From Sphingobacteriia bacterium (lineage in GTDB: Bacteria; Bacteroidota; Bacteroidia; Bacteroidales; UBA7960), in NCBI GenBank assembly GCA_011390785.1, contig JAABRR010000028.1, positions 1 through 59,848 of the forward strand: a DNA stretch of 59,848 nucleotides. The letters are read 5' to 3'. Under the pieces are notes generated by a model, which saw only the letters and a program-made list of their open reading frames with translations, searched no databases and was not told where the DNA came from. Of this stretch, positions 36,001 through 43,930 are shown in pieces. A program made the translations under genes and the position numbers. Position 1 is the first letter of the stretch; each line of letters opens with the position of its first letter.

Positions 36001-38235
36001 TTTTTTCCCCGGGCTAATTGTTTGGTTTTCGGGGGTGTATTTTATTCCAATGTTTAGTTTTTTAAATTGTGTTGATGCCTTTATTAATACCACCGTTCCC
36101 AGGTCGGCACATAGTTTCATTATCTTATCAACAAATTCATTTTCTTTACCAGATTCCATTTCCGGAATACCTAGAAAAACAATATCAGAATCGACAGATT
36201 CGATCCGGATTATATCATAAAAAGGTTTTTTATCAATTTCGTTATTGATAATAATTATCTCGGCATTGATTCGAAGGTTATCAAGTACTTCTCTTGCGAA
36301 GTTGAAAATATTCTCTCGTTCATCGTTTATGCGGTTTTCTATCATTAATCGCAGTTGGCTATCTTTCCATCCATCTGAGAGCCATAAAAATTTAACCAGA
36401 TTCAAAGCAAGGTTTCCGTTGTTTCCAGAATCTTGCCACCAGATATCTATAACCTTTCTTTTTCCAAACCCCTTTTCACTGTCATAATCCATAAGCAGAA
36501 GGTTCAGATCGAGATCAATGATATGTTTTACAACCTTTGCAAATCTTACAGATGCCGAATTTCTACCTGTCCATCCCATTAAAACAGTGTTGGGTTCAAC
36601 TCCTGCAAATCCGTAATTTTCTGAGATGGTTTCTATTCCCTTAAAAATATCGTTAACAAAATATTCGCGGGTAAATATGCCTGTTTTGGCTTGCAGGGGT
36701 TCGGTGCTGTTTTTTTGAAGAAATCGAGGCCTTGGTTTTTCTTCATATTCATTTTTCTTGAGATTCATTAGGGTTAGCAGGCCATGATTGGCAATAAGTG
36801 CTTTACCCAGTTCGGTAAGATGTGGTCGAGTATCTGGATTTCCACTAAAGAGCATAATGTTGGGTTTCCAGTTTCTTTCTTCAAGGCCTTTGTTGGTAAT
36901 ATGAAGCGAATTTCGTACAAGGTTGGCCCAAACACTCTGCCATACATCACCCGGCTCTAGTTTTTGCTCACGCCGTTTCATAAGGTACCATACTGCCCAA
37001 ATCAGGGCAAAAGCTACTACCATGGCAATGGGATCAATTTGCAGCATTACAATAAAGCTCGCGGCAAATCCAAGCCATCCAACCCAGCGGGGCACCTTAA
37101 AAGATGGTCGAAAATCAGTACTGGCCCAGCTTTCCAAAGAAAACGCCAGGTTTATAAAAGCATAAGCAGTAATGTAAAACATGGATACTACCCTGGCAAT
37201 GGTATTAAGGTCGCCCATCATAATACCTGCCTGAGCAAGAACCCAGGTCATCAAAATGGCTATACGAGGCTCATTATTAATACCAAAACCTATACTCAGA
37301 GGTTTTGGAGCAAGCCTGTCTTTGGCAAGGGCCTGTAAAATTCTTGGGCCACCCAAAATACCACCCATGGCTGATGAGATAGTAGCACCCCATATCCCTG
37401 CCAGCACCAAAACAGGCAAAAAGGCCACCTTTTGTAAGAATGATGAATCTGTTAAAAGTAAATCACGATTAACAAATAAAGCAAAAAGAGTTGCTAAACC
37501 CAGGTAAATAATCAGACCAATGAAAATGGCCCACAAAGTTCCTTTCGGAAGAGATTCTTTGGGATTCTTAAGATCGCCAGACATTGCCACTCCCACAGTA
37601 AAACCTGTTACCGAAGGAAAAAATACTGCAAACAACAACTGAAGAGATGGAGCACTTGTTGCCGGACTTAACGATGGCCCGGTTATTTGATGTGTGGGGT
37701 TAATAAGAATCCCCGCAACTATTGAAGCAATTGACAAACCAATAGCGGTAAGAACAAAATATTGAACCTTTATGGTTAACGATGTGCTGATAAAGGCAAT
37801 AATAACAATAAGCAATAGAAATACTGAAGAAATAATCTTATAGGATGCAATATCCTGTTGAAGATTCAGTAGGTTTCTGATTGAATCTACAGCCAGAAAG
37901 CTTTCAGCAAAACCAACAAGATAGAAGGAAATACTAAGTGCCGTTCCAAGAAAAATAGTAGCTCCGATTGCGCCTCCCATTGGTAATCCCAGACTTCGGG
38001 AAAGCATGTAGTATATGCCACCTGCTTTAATTTTTTTATCTGTGGCAATAGAAGAAAGACTTAAGCCTGTTGTTATCGATATAATATGAGCAATAAGAAT
38101 GATAACAATGGTGTAAAACAATCCGGCCTGACCAACAATCCAGCCAAGGCGAAGATACATAATTACACCCAGGATGGTTAAAATGGCAGGGGTAAAAACG
38201 CCTCCAAAGGTTCCGAATTTTTTAGCTCTTTCCAT
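33061..38235 (-). CDS. Giant SLC12-type cation-chloride cotransporter fused to an AAA+/winged-helix ATPase
   Basis: The protein has 1724 residues. Residues 1 to about 418 are an APC-superfamily transporter with SLC12 hallmarks: LGWIVGQAG in TM1, FFPSVTGFTVGVAMSGDLKNP in TM6 and SSAMGGILGGPRILQALAKD in TM8. About 440-740 resembles the cytoplasmic C-terminal domain of SLC12 carriers (KPNIMLFSGNPDTRPHLTEL). About 750-1390 is a long, mostly helical region without recognised domains. About 1420-1724 is an AAA+ ATPase with Walker A GEHNSGKS (1433-1440), Walker B VIVIED (E1502, D1503), a sensor-1-like IITAN, and a C-terminal winged helix (ARGVYTLNPALHAFIRERLI). SLC12 carriers normally move Cl- with Na+ or K+. 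The ATPase fusion is unusual. No frame break was seen, and the -7 box at 38278 fits this start. Confidence 0.88.
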   Translation of the reverse strand: MERAKKFGTFGGVFTPAILTILGVIMYLRLGWIVGQAGLFYTIVIILIAHIISITTGLSLSSIATDKKIKAGGIYYMLSRSLGLPMGGAIGATIFLGTALSISFYLVGFAESFLAVDSIRNLLNLQQDIASYKIISSVFLLLIVIIAFISTSLTIKVQYFVLTAIGLSIASIVAGILINPTHQITGPSLSPATSAPSLQLLFAVFFPSVTGFTVGVAMSGDLKNPKESLPKGTLWAIFIGLIIYLGLATLFALFVNRDLLLTDSSFLQKVAFLPVLVLAGIWGATISSAMGGILGGPRILQALAKDRLAPKPLSIGFGINNEPRIAILMTWVLAQAGIMMGDLNTIARVVSMFYITAYAFINLAFSLESWASTDFRPSFKVPRWVGWLGFAASFIVMLQIDPIAMVVAFALIWAVWYLMKRREQKLEPGDVWQSVWANLVRNSLHITNKGLEERNWKPNIMLFSGNPDTRPHLTELGKALIANHGLLTLMNLKKNEYEEKPRPRFLQKNSTEPLQAKTGIFTREYFVNDIFKGIETISENYGFAGVEPNTVLMGWTGRNSASVRFAKVVKHIIDLDLNLLLMDYDSEKGFGKRKVIDIWWQDSGNNGNLALNLVKFLWLSDGWKDSQLRLMIENRINDERENIFNFAREVLDNLRINAEIIIINNEIDKKPFYDIIRIESVDSDIVFLGIPEMESGKENEFVDKIMKLCADLGTVVLIKASTQFKKLNIGIKYTPENQTISPGKKISLPEISNNSIQWPEKPELNTYLKDFTNATLIKSFELSEKGFGKILSEYAEVITNAENRVNATFEIITKRLLISNATWNDLDNAFYKLSNNTFSRYAQILTYIQSSLLDEQEKKLSLFLNKFESDVSGSIDEVPDFIEVSLNPKELRATNQIIHFPFSVKVRSRLYPEKPIRFRIKSKKIISKYYPHSWFYLRRDLGEQFNEISRKYISEQQRVFREFRDSLHILENALQNNTIESTMILTEKKKSESSFTLLKEFLAKSKKNLLKISEQHSLRILAEIANSFNSANPNRLKKKSHYPSHPKRTETIAFTNFATDWKEHQHLNINLNSLEISLSETEYKLWHYTQKARKDLNELWYNSDGTDIIHLPSQLLKFTENSLAQLKNGQPIELPDFKILSDKYLHNRIKEIEDLLQEKANLTLSKMPGKLELLKPGTEMHWQRGVLTASNRQIVEVSRLLHFIVQNDLLSPLQRTIRNLSQQIGEIQREVLDIIRLMKVTLTVDQEEQQDIDLDGFFESQRLRIIDVQERIYNLVLVTNDKIDSNYNKVATQLSLSTFIKTAENMRLLEKSKEISPVSNAFYNRARQVKDIARRNLIKIWYDRSKRIVFADQAKDMDADETFPVKSFHKLLEAVSPKKIKGSSIPAYYQSLFLRKNNYFMDFWYGKPAEIDEAGQIIDRHNNGFNGALMVTGEHNSGKSFFVNYIIHNFLQKRNIYTLTPPFAGSTSESEFIRILQKALENTDNTRKSLENLPEKTVIVIEDLELWWEKAQKGLKVISLLSSLIERYGNKILFIITANIHAFNSINNFMPLDTYLLGIINCKPFNAEELKNIIIQRHKAGNMQFVYHGKKESEMRSWDYARLFNIYFNYTRGNIGQSLQTWITNITRAEGETIYIKQPKKPDLSVMSKLNPETLIFLVQFILHKRLNIDKLERIILLPPKQIKNRIKLLLRAAILVEPARGVYTLNPALHAFIRERLIEKELL

Positions 38236-38277
38236 AATGCTGATCTGTAGTTTTTCACCTTGATATTACCTGCAGAG

Positions 38278-38285
38278 CAAATATA
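38278..38285 (-). promoter_or_regulatory. -7 promoter box (TATATTTG on minus strand) for the SLC12-AAA+/MscS operon
   Basis: The plus strand reads CAAATATA, 43 bases upstream of the start at 38235. Confidence 0.6.
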
Positions 38286-38333
38286 ACCAAAACGCATCAT
38301 TATTCAATGAGTTGCGGATAGGGGGCAGAAAAA

Positions 38334-38771
38334 TTATTTGATAGGTTCATAAAGGCATTTTACCATAAAAGTGCCTTCGGGATGTCTGGTTTTTTCTACA
38401 TAAAGCCTGTCTGAAGAAAGGTCTATGATGAACCACTGCTCTTTTGCCTGTTCTAAAATAATTGTACGTTCTCCGCGGGTATACCAGAAATCATTTCGTG
38501 CACCGCCAATGGTTACAAGTCCGTCGGCAGTAAAAATAGTAGGTGCATCCAGATCAATGGGCTCCATTCCTGCTTCTACAATTTGGGGAATTCCCCAGGC
38601 AGTGAGCAGCAGATTATCAAGATCAAATATAAACTCCTTTTCTTTACAGGAAGTATTTGTCAGCCCAACAAGAAGGCCGATCCAAAGAAGCAGCTTAAAT
38701 TTTTTTAAATAATTGGAGCAAAGAGTATTAAAGGGGTTCTGCAGAAAAATACTCAAAAATATGTTTGTCAA
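38334..38771 (-). CDS. Small putative lipoprotein of unknown function
   Basis: This 145-residue frame from a TTG start has a hydrophobic stretch (LLLWIGLLVGLTNTSC) followed by Cys, which looks like a lipoprotein signal with an overlong N-terminus. The mature part is about 100 residues and beta-rich, with TRGERTIILEQAKEQWFIIDLSSDRLYVEK. The stretch LLLTAWGIPQIVEAG resembles small Bacteroidota lipoproteins of the lipocalin-like type, but I cannot name the family. The true start is unclear: no ATG or GTG is in frame before the hydrophobic part. It lies 209 bases after the 1182-residue outer-membrane gene on the same strand. Confidence 0.6.
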   Translation of the reverse strand: MTNIFLSIFLQNPFNTLCSNYLKKFKLLLWIGLLVGLTNTSCKEKEFIFDLDNLLLTAWGIPQIVEAGMEPIDLDAPTIFTADGLVTIGGARNDFWYTRGERTIILEQAKEQWFIIDLSSDRLYVEKTRHPEGTFMVKCLYEPIK

Positions 38772-38980
38772 GTTGTTACATTTATTTTAGAGTTATTGGT
38801 TACAAGGACTATTAAACAACAATTCGTAAAACCTTGCTTTAAAATATCGTTGGTTTTAGGTATAACATCTGTTTCGTTGCCTGCGGCTCGCAGTATTCAT
38901 ATAAAGCTTCACCTTATCGACTTGCACCTGATCTACTTAAAATTTCTTCATCGGAGCCTAAAAAGAAAAAAACCTTAGAA

Positions 38981-41900
38981 TTATCTTTCTATAACAACTA
39001 TTTCTATTCTTCTGTTTCTTCTGCGATTATCTTCTGTATCTCCCGGGGCAAGGGGTCTGGAATCTTTGAGACCAGTAAATTCTATATTGCTGAATCCATT
39101 TCTTACCATGTATCGCATAATAGTTTCGGCTCGTTGCATTGAAATATTTGGATTATCAAGAGTTTCTTCTGCATCTGAGTGTCCTTCAATTCTTATTTTT
39201 ACATTCGGATTTTGTTTCAGCTGCGATATTAACCTGTCGAGTTCAGGTAGTGCTTCGGTGGGTACTTCCAGACTTCCAGAAGCAAATCGAAGGTTATTGA
39301 ACTGGAAGCGAGCTCCAATAGTAATACTTTGCAGTAAAATGTCTCTTTCTGCATCCTGGATGGTTAAAAACTGATCCAGGATCAGCCTTTCTGAATGCAT
39401 CCAGTAGCCATTTGCTGAAACCACAATCATATAGTCTTCGCCTGTGGCAAAACTTGTGGTGTATCTACCTGAATTCCTGTCAGTGGATGTTTGTACGATA
39501 GTATTTCCGTTTCTGTTGTCAACAATCTCTATGGTAGCTCTTATGGGCTGTAAGGTTGTTGCTTCGCGCACCGTACCATTAAGGTTGGTCCTGCCTACCC
39601 GACGAATCTCGGTTTGTATTTCACTTTGGCTTGGGGTAAATTCTATCTGTCTGCGCAATTCATCGAAAACAAAGTTTACTTCAAATTGCTTAAATCCATT
39701 AAGGTTGGCTTTGAAATCGTTTTGCCGCAGAGTGAAATGATCTCTGAAAATATTGTTGATGTTAATAATATAACTGTCAACACTTGGCACATACATTTCA
39801 AAGTTTCCTTCAGTATCGGTCAGGGTAGATACCTGGCGACCCTTACTGTCAGTTGCAGTAATTTTAATATTCGATATTTCAATCCGACCCAATGTTGACA
39901 ACCTGCTTCGGTTCAGTATTACTTTACCAAATATCTTGTTTCTTTCCAGGTAGGGAACAAAAACAGTTTGATCTTCTTCATGACTGATGATTATTTCATT
40001 TTGATCGGGAAAATATTTTGCCTGGTCGCTTCCTATATTCTGTAGCTCAATTTTATAAATGCCACGTGCCAGATTCTCATAAACAATTTCTCCGAAGTTA
40101 TTTGTCAGAAGTCTGCTGGCCACCATAGATCCGGCAACTTCATAATCTGCACCATACTGGCTATACAAAATGGGGTCAATACTGGTAATAGAAACTATTA
40201 CGTCTTTTACTCCTGGTTCATTGGCATCTCTGTTAAGGTTGCCATTCATGTCCTTAAAAAGATTTACTTTCAGATCATAGTACTTGACCCTGGGCTGGTT
40301 CCAGTTGAATTCTTTTTTTATCCGCAGTTCAAAATAGTTGTTGCTGTATGTGTAATTGTCTTCGGTTAAAATATCAGTTGTTATCTGCTGGCTGTTGGTG
40401 TTTAGAATGCTTAATGTATAATCATTCCTAAGATAAAAATCGAGCTGATTATTTAAGATCAGACGTGTGGTTTTGAAAGAGAAATCATGCAAAAAGCTAA
40501 CCTTTGAAGATAATTTTATCTGATCTTTATAAATGAACCTCTCAAAGTAGGGCATTAGCCTTATTGAGTTGGTTGTTATATTATAATAAAACTGTGTAAT
40601 TTCTTGATTTACAGAATAAGGGCCATAAAAGTAGTTGAGGTATAAACCCCAGTATTTTCGCCTGAGGTTGATACTGAGATGGCTACTGAAAGGCCTTTTA
40701 TTTGGGTTATCCATTACAATAGACGGCAAATTTTCGTCGGGTACAGAATAATTGGTAATAAAAGTATAGCCAAATGTTGCGGCAGGATTAAATGTAGTTC
40801 CGAGCCCATCACGTATTCTTACCCCGAGATTTAGTTTTGCCGATTGTGAGCTAAAGGGGTTTATATCATCATAAAGGAAGAACGAATTGGTAGATTTTCT
40901 TTGATAGACCGGACCTCCGTAAATATTAAAATTGCGGTCTATTATTTTCCGCATAATAAGTTTAACATCAGATGTTTCCTGGAATCTTTCGGCAATTGTT
41001 CCCAAAGAAGATTCAATTACGGGTTGATAGTTTCTATCCGTAACCATAAAATCGAAAGAAGTAGTTTCTGTATTTCTGTAATTTATTCTGGCGGTAAATT
41101 CATGGCGCCCGGCGTAATTACCGTAAAACTTTGATGTACCCAATTGCTCTCTCATTCTTATGGAAAACTTTTTAAAAAGGCCGGAATAATCGAGCGTAAG
41201 GCCATACCCAAGTTCTGCAGTATTTACATCATTGTAATCAACAAGGCTAAAACCCAAATTGGCTCTAATTCTGTGTTGATTGGTAATATTTAGCGTTGTA
41301 CCCAGGCCGAAGGTTTGAGCTCGTGAGTTAAGAAAGCGGTTTTGGGTAAACGAGTAGCGGGGTATAAGTCTGAAATCTGTAGCAGTCTCGTCGATAATGA
41401 TTCCGAAATTTGTAATGGGCCTGAAGGGGTTTTCACCCACCAAAACTGTAGTTTTAATATTCTCAGGATAACGAATACTAATAAAAGCTCCTTTCCCAAA
41501 ACCATTTCGCAGTGGAAACCCGTAAATATCTCCCAATCCGGCAGTGAAGTTGGGTGTATTGTATTCTAACCTTATTCGGCTGTATTTCATAAGGTTGGGA
41601 TCGGTTCCGTATTTGTAAAAGTTATAGGTAAGACTTTTCTTTTCCGGAAAGAGTAAAATACCCCTAAAACCGCCCACAAGGTAACTTCTTTGAGTACTAA
41701 GCAGGTTTTGGATTGCAAGCTCTAAGATCAGCATCTTTTCAGAATCAGGTACCTTAAAACTATAGTTGGAAGTGAGCTGATCGAACCAAAAAGATGTTTG
41801 AAAATCTGTTTCTTGCGTTGTCGCTTTCATATCAACACGAAAAAAGTTACCATTTCTAATCGTATTGTCATCCATTTTTCGGGCTTTCATGGTAATAACG

Positions 41901-42529
41901 GTATCAGACCGTGCTTTAATCATCAGATCTTTACTGAAAAGATTCTCTTTTTCATTGGGTATGGAGATATTGTCTGACGATTCGAGTACAATAAAAACCA
42001 TTTCGCTGACATTTCCTTTATTGCTGATTAAAAAAGAAAACTCTGCTTCATTGGTAATCTGATCGAATAGAGAAACCCGCGTAAGGGGCCTTATTCTCAG
42101 ATCTGATCTTCGTGGAATTTTTACAAAGGAGTATGCATTGGCAAGGGTTTGGCCTTGTCTGTCATTAACAGAAGCAATAACAGAATAACCTATTTCTCCT
42201 TCCACACCTTTTGATGGGGCAGCCCTTACAGGCAGTATAATAGAATCTCCGGGTTCGAGGGTATAGCTTCTGGTTTCAGCTATAATTAAAGACCAACCCA
42301 CCGGAAGATTTATTACCGGGATGATTTCTTCGGTAACCTGACCCATATTTTTTATTACTACCACATTAAAAAAGGTAGCTTCGGGCTCTATAACAAGGTT
42401 TTCTTCAAGAAAATAGGCTGTAATAAAAGGAGCGGAGCGGTCAAAGGTATTGATATCCTGTGCACTTGACTGATCTGAAAAGTGTATCAGGGCGACAAAA
42501 AATAGCAAATATGTGAGCAGTTTTCTCAT
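38981..42529 (-). CDS. Large outer-membrane protein: Ig-like domains, beta-barrel, SdrD/carboxypeptidase-like domains, OmpA C-terminus (usher-like)
   Basis: This 1182-residue protein has a signal peptide ending in SSAQ. About 30-250 holds two beta-sandwich domains of NEW3 type (FNVVVIKNMGQVTEEIIPVINLP). About 265-770 is rich in alternating beta strands typical of an outer-membrane barrel. About 770-1060 contains an SdrD-B-like stretch (LFKDMNGNLNRDANEPGVKDV) and two carboxypeptidase-regulatory-like repeats. About 1070-1182 is an OmpA peptidoglycan-binding domain (IEGHSDAEETLDNPN, RRRNRRIEI). It follows two related secreted genes after a 6-base gap, and a PapD-like chaperone lies nearby. The whole suggests an outer-membrane platform for fibre subunits, similar in role to a fimbrial usher. 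The usher role is an inference. Confidence 0.7.
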   Translation of the reverse strand: MRKLLTYLLFFVALIHFSDQSSAQDINTFDRSAPFITAYFLEENLVIEPEATFFNVVVIKNMGQVTEEIIPVINLPVGWSLIIAETRSYTLEPGDSIILPVRAAPSKGVEGEIGYSVIASVNDRQGQTLANAYSFVKIPRRSDLRIRPLTRVSLFDQITNEAEFSFLISNKGNVSEMVFIVLESSDNISIPNEKENLFSKDLMIKARSDTVITMKARKMDDNTIRNGNFFRVDMKATTQETDFQTSFWFDQLTSNYSFKVPDSEKMLILELAIQNLLSTQRSYLVGGFRGILLFPEKKSLTYNFYKYGTDPNLMKYSRIRLEYNTPNFTAGLGDIYGFPLRNGFGKGAFISIRYPENIKTTVLVGENPFRPITNFGIIIDETATDFRLIPRYSFTQNRFLNSRAQTFGLGTTLNITNQHRIRANLGFSLVDYNDVNTAELGYGLTLDYSGLFKKFSIRMREQLGTSKFYGNYAGRHEFTARINYRNTETTSFDFMVTDRNYQPVIESSLGTIAERFQETSDVKLIMRKIIDRNFNIYGGPVYQRKSTNSFFLYDDINPFSSQSAKLNLGVRIRDGLGTTFNPAATFGYTFITNYSVPDENLPSIVMDNPNKRPFSSHLSINLRRKYWGLYLNYFYGPYSVNQEITQFYYNITTNSIRLMPYFERFIYKDQIKLSSKVSFLHDFSFKTTRLILNNQLDFYLRNDYTLSILNTNSQQITTDILTEDNYTYSNNYFELRIKKEFNWNQPRVKYYDLKVNLFKDMNGNLNRDANEPGVKDVIVSITSIDPILYSQYGADYEVAGSMVASRLLTNNFGEIVYENLARGIYKIELQNIGSDQAKYFPDQNEIIISHEEDQTVFVPYLERNKIFGKVILNRSRLSTLGRIEISNIKITATDSKGRQVSTLTDTEGNFEMYVPSVDSYIININNIFRDHFTLRQNDFKANLNGFKQFEVNFVFDELRRQIEFTPSQSEIQTEIRRVGRTNLNGTVREATTLQPIRATIEIVDNRNGNTIVQTSTDRNSGRYTTSFATGEDYMIVVSANGYWMHSERLILDQFLTIQDAERDILLQSITIGARFQFNNLRFASGSLEVPTEALPELDRLISQLKQNPNVKIRIEGHSDAEETLDNPNISMQRAETIMRYMVRNGFSNIEFTGLKDSRPLAPGDTEDNRRRNRRIEIVVIER

Positions 42530-42535
42530 CTGATT

Positions 42536-43081
42536 TTAATCCGCCCATTTGGAGAGTTCAAAAATAATGTCGACAAAATAATAATCAGAGGGGTTGCCCA
42601 GCAAAGCATCTGCACCTGTTCCCAGTTTGTAGGAGATAAAGATAATATTATCTGTAAAATCTCCCTGTGGGGCTGCTTCAATTAGGGTTTGAAAATCGCT
42701 TGTTAAAGTTGTTTCTCCCGGAATAATGAAACCACCTAAGTCATTATTACCCCCTGCATTGTCAACGTTTATTACCAAAAAATCTAAATCAAGGTCATTG
42801 CCATAATCACCTGCCATTACACTGGTATTGGCTTTTATTTGCAATTTCCAGGTAGCTGTGGTGGCAACTCCCAGATCTGTTGTATCTATAAAAGAGATGG
42901 CCAGGCGTGTCCAAAAATTTAACTCCTGACCATCGTTATATTTCCTGAGTGAATTGATATTAAATTGCACGTTACCACCCGTTTCAACAATTATTTGTGA
43001 ATGTGTATTTTGCGCTGTAACAACATTATCGCAATTGCTTGCCATAATAAATAACAATGCAAACATCCAGTAATATTTCAT
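42536..43081 (-). CDS. Secreted subunit-like protein B of the putative fibre locus
   Basis: This 181-residue protein has a signal peptide (hydrophobic about 3-22). The mature part is beta-rich and contains VETGGNVQFNINSLRKYNDG near its N-terminus, followed by about 110 residues ending in DIIFELSKWAD. The same GGN-x-x-FN-x-N-x-L-x-x-Y motif occurs in the neighbouring 199-residue protein, so the two are likely paralogues. It is similar in size to fimbrial subunits with DUF4402-like sequence, an assignment that I could not check. It lies 6 bases upstream of the large barrel gene. Confidence 0.68.
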   Translation of the reverse strand: MKYYWMFALLFIMASNCDNVVTAQNTHSQIIVETGGNVQFNINSLRKYNDGQELNFWTRLAISFIDTTDLGVATTATWKLQIKANTSVMAGDYGNDLDLDFLVINVDNAGGNNDLGGFIIPGETTLTSDFQTLIEAAPQGDFTDNIIFISYKLGTGADALLGNPSDYYFVDIIFELSKWAD

Positions 43082-43173
43082 TCGGGGTGCATATTTAATG
43101 TTTTATCCAGCCATAAATGATTATTTCACAGCTTTCAGGGTTGATAAGTTTAACCGTTTTATTCTATTTTTTA

Positions 43174-43773
43174 TCAGAGCGGTGAGAGAATAAGGAAAAC
43201 GTTGGTGGCATAACGGTCAGCAGCAACATTTTGTTCCAGAATTGACTGATTAATCATACCTCCTTCCTGAGTTCCACACCTCCAGTTGATAACAAAGGCA
43301 TTTCTTTGAATATCACCGGCATTAGAAACCAGGGCAGCTTTACCAACCAGTAATGATTCGGCATCAGTAAGTGGAAAAGCAGCTGCCAAAGCAGGAATAT
43401 CAAAATCTGCTGCATCTCCGGTACCATCATAGGTAACCTGATATCCAATATTATCTAGTGTAAGTGTATTGCCGCCTGATTGATCATCAGTTCCCACCAT
43501 ATTATTCTCTTCAGAGTAAATGTAAACTTCCCAGTCAACCGAAGATGCTATGGTGAATTTAGTATCGTAAGCCTCTGAATTGTCGATACCATTGGCATAA
43601 TCGGCCAGTGTATTAAAGTTAAATTCAATATTTCCACCAGAAACTACATTCAGGCGTAAAATTGAATTCAGAGTTACGGCAACAGGAATAACAGCTCTGT
43701 CGTCTATACCTTGTGCACTGGCGGTTGTTGTTATCAGGAAAAGACCTGAAAGCAAGATGATAACTTTTTTCAT
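43174..43773 (-). CDS. Secreted subunit-like protein A of the putative fibre locus
   Basis: This 199-residue protein has a clear signal peptide (KKVIILLSGLFLITTTASAQG). The mature part begins with a beta-rich stretch containing RLNVVSGGNIEFNFNTLADYANGI, the same pattern as in the next gene. It ends with a hydrophobic strand (ATNVFLILSPL), as pilin-type subunits often do. It is the first gene of the minus-strand operon, with a -7 box 62 bases upstream. A DUF4402-like or fimbrial-subunit identity is likely but not proven. Confidence 0.68.
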   Translation of the reverse strand: MKKVIILLSGLFLITTTASAQGIDDRAVIPVAVTLNSILRLNVVSGGNIEFNFNTLADYANGIDNSEAYDTKFTIASSVDWEVYIYSEENNMVGTDDQSGGNTLTLDNIGYQVTYDGTGDAADFDIPALAAAFPLTDAESLLVGKAALVSNAGDIQRNAFVINWRCGTQEGGMINQSILEQNVAADRYATNVFLILSPL

Positions 43774-43834
43774 TTTTTGAGACGTTTTAGTAAGTGTTTC
43801 TCTTTTTAATTGTGTATTTAATTCTATTAGGCTT

Positions 43835-43842
43835 CAAATATA
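43835..43842 (-). promoter_or_regulatory. -7 promoter box (TATATTTG on minus strand) for the fibre-subunit operon
   Basis: The plus strand reads CAAATATA, 62 bases upstream of the start at 43773. Confidence 0.5.
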
Positions 43843-43930
43843 TATAGAAAAACTTAAACTTTTAATATATTAACGAATAAAAAAGCAAAAACAGGTATTT
43901 TTACCTTATGAAACCTCGTATTTTACCTGA

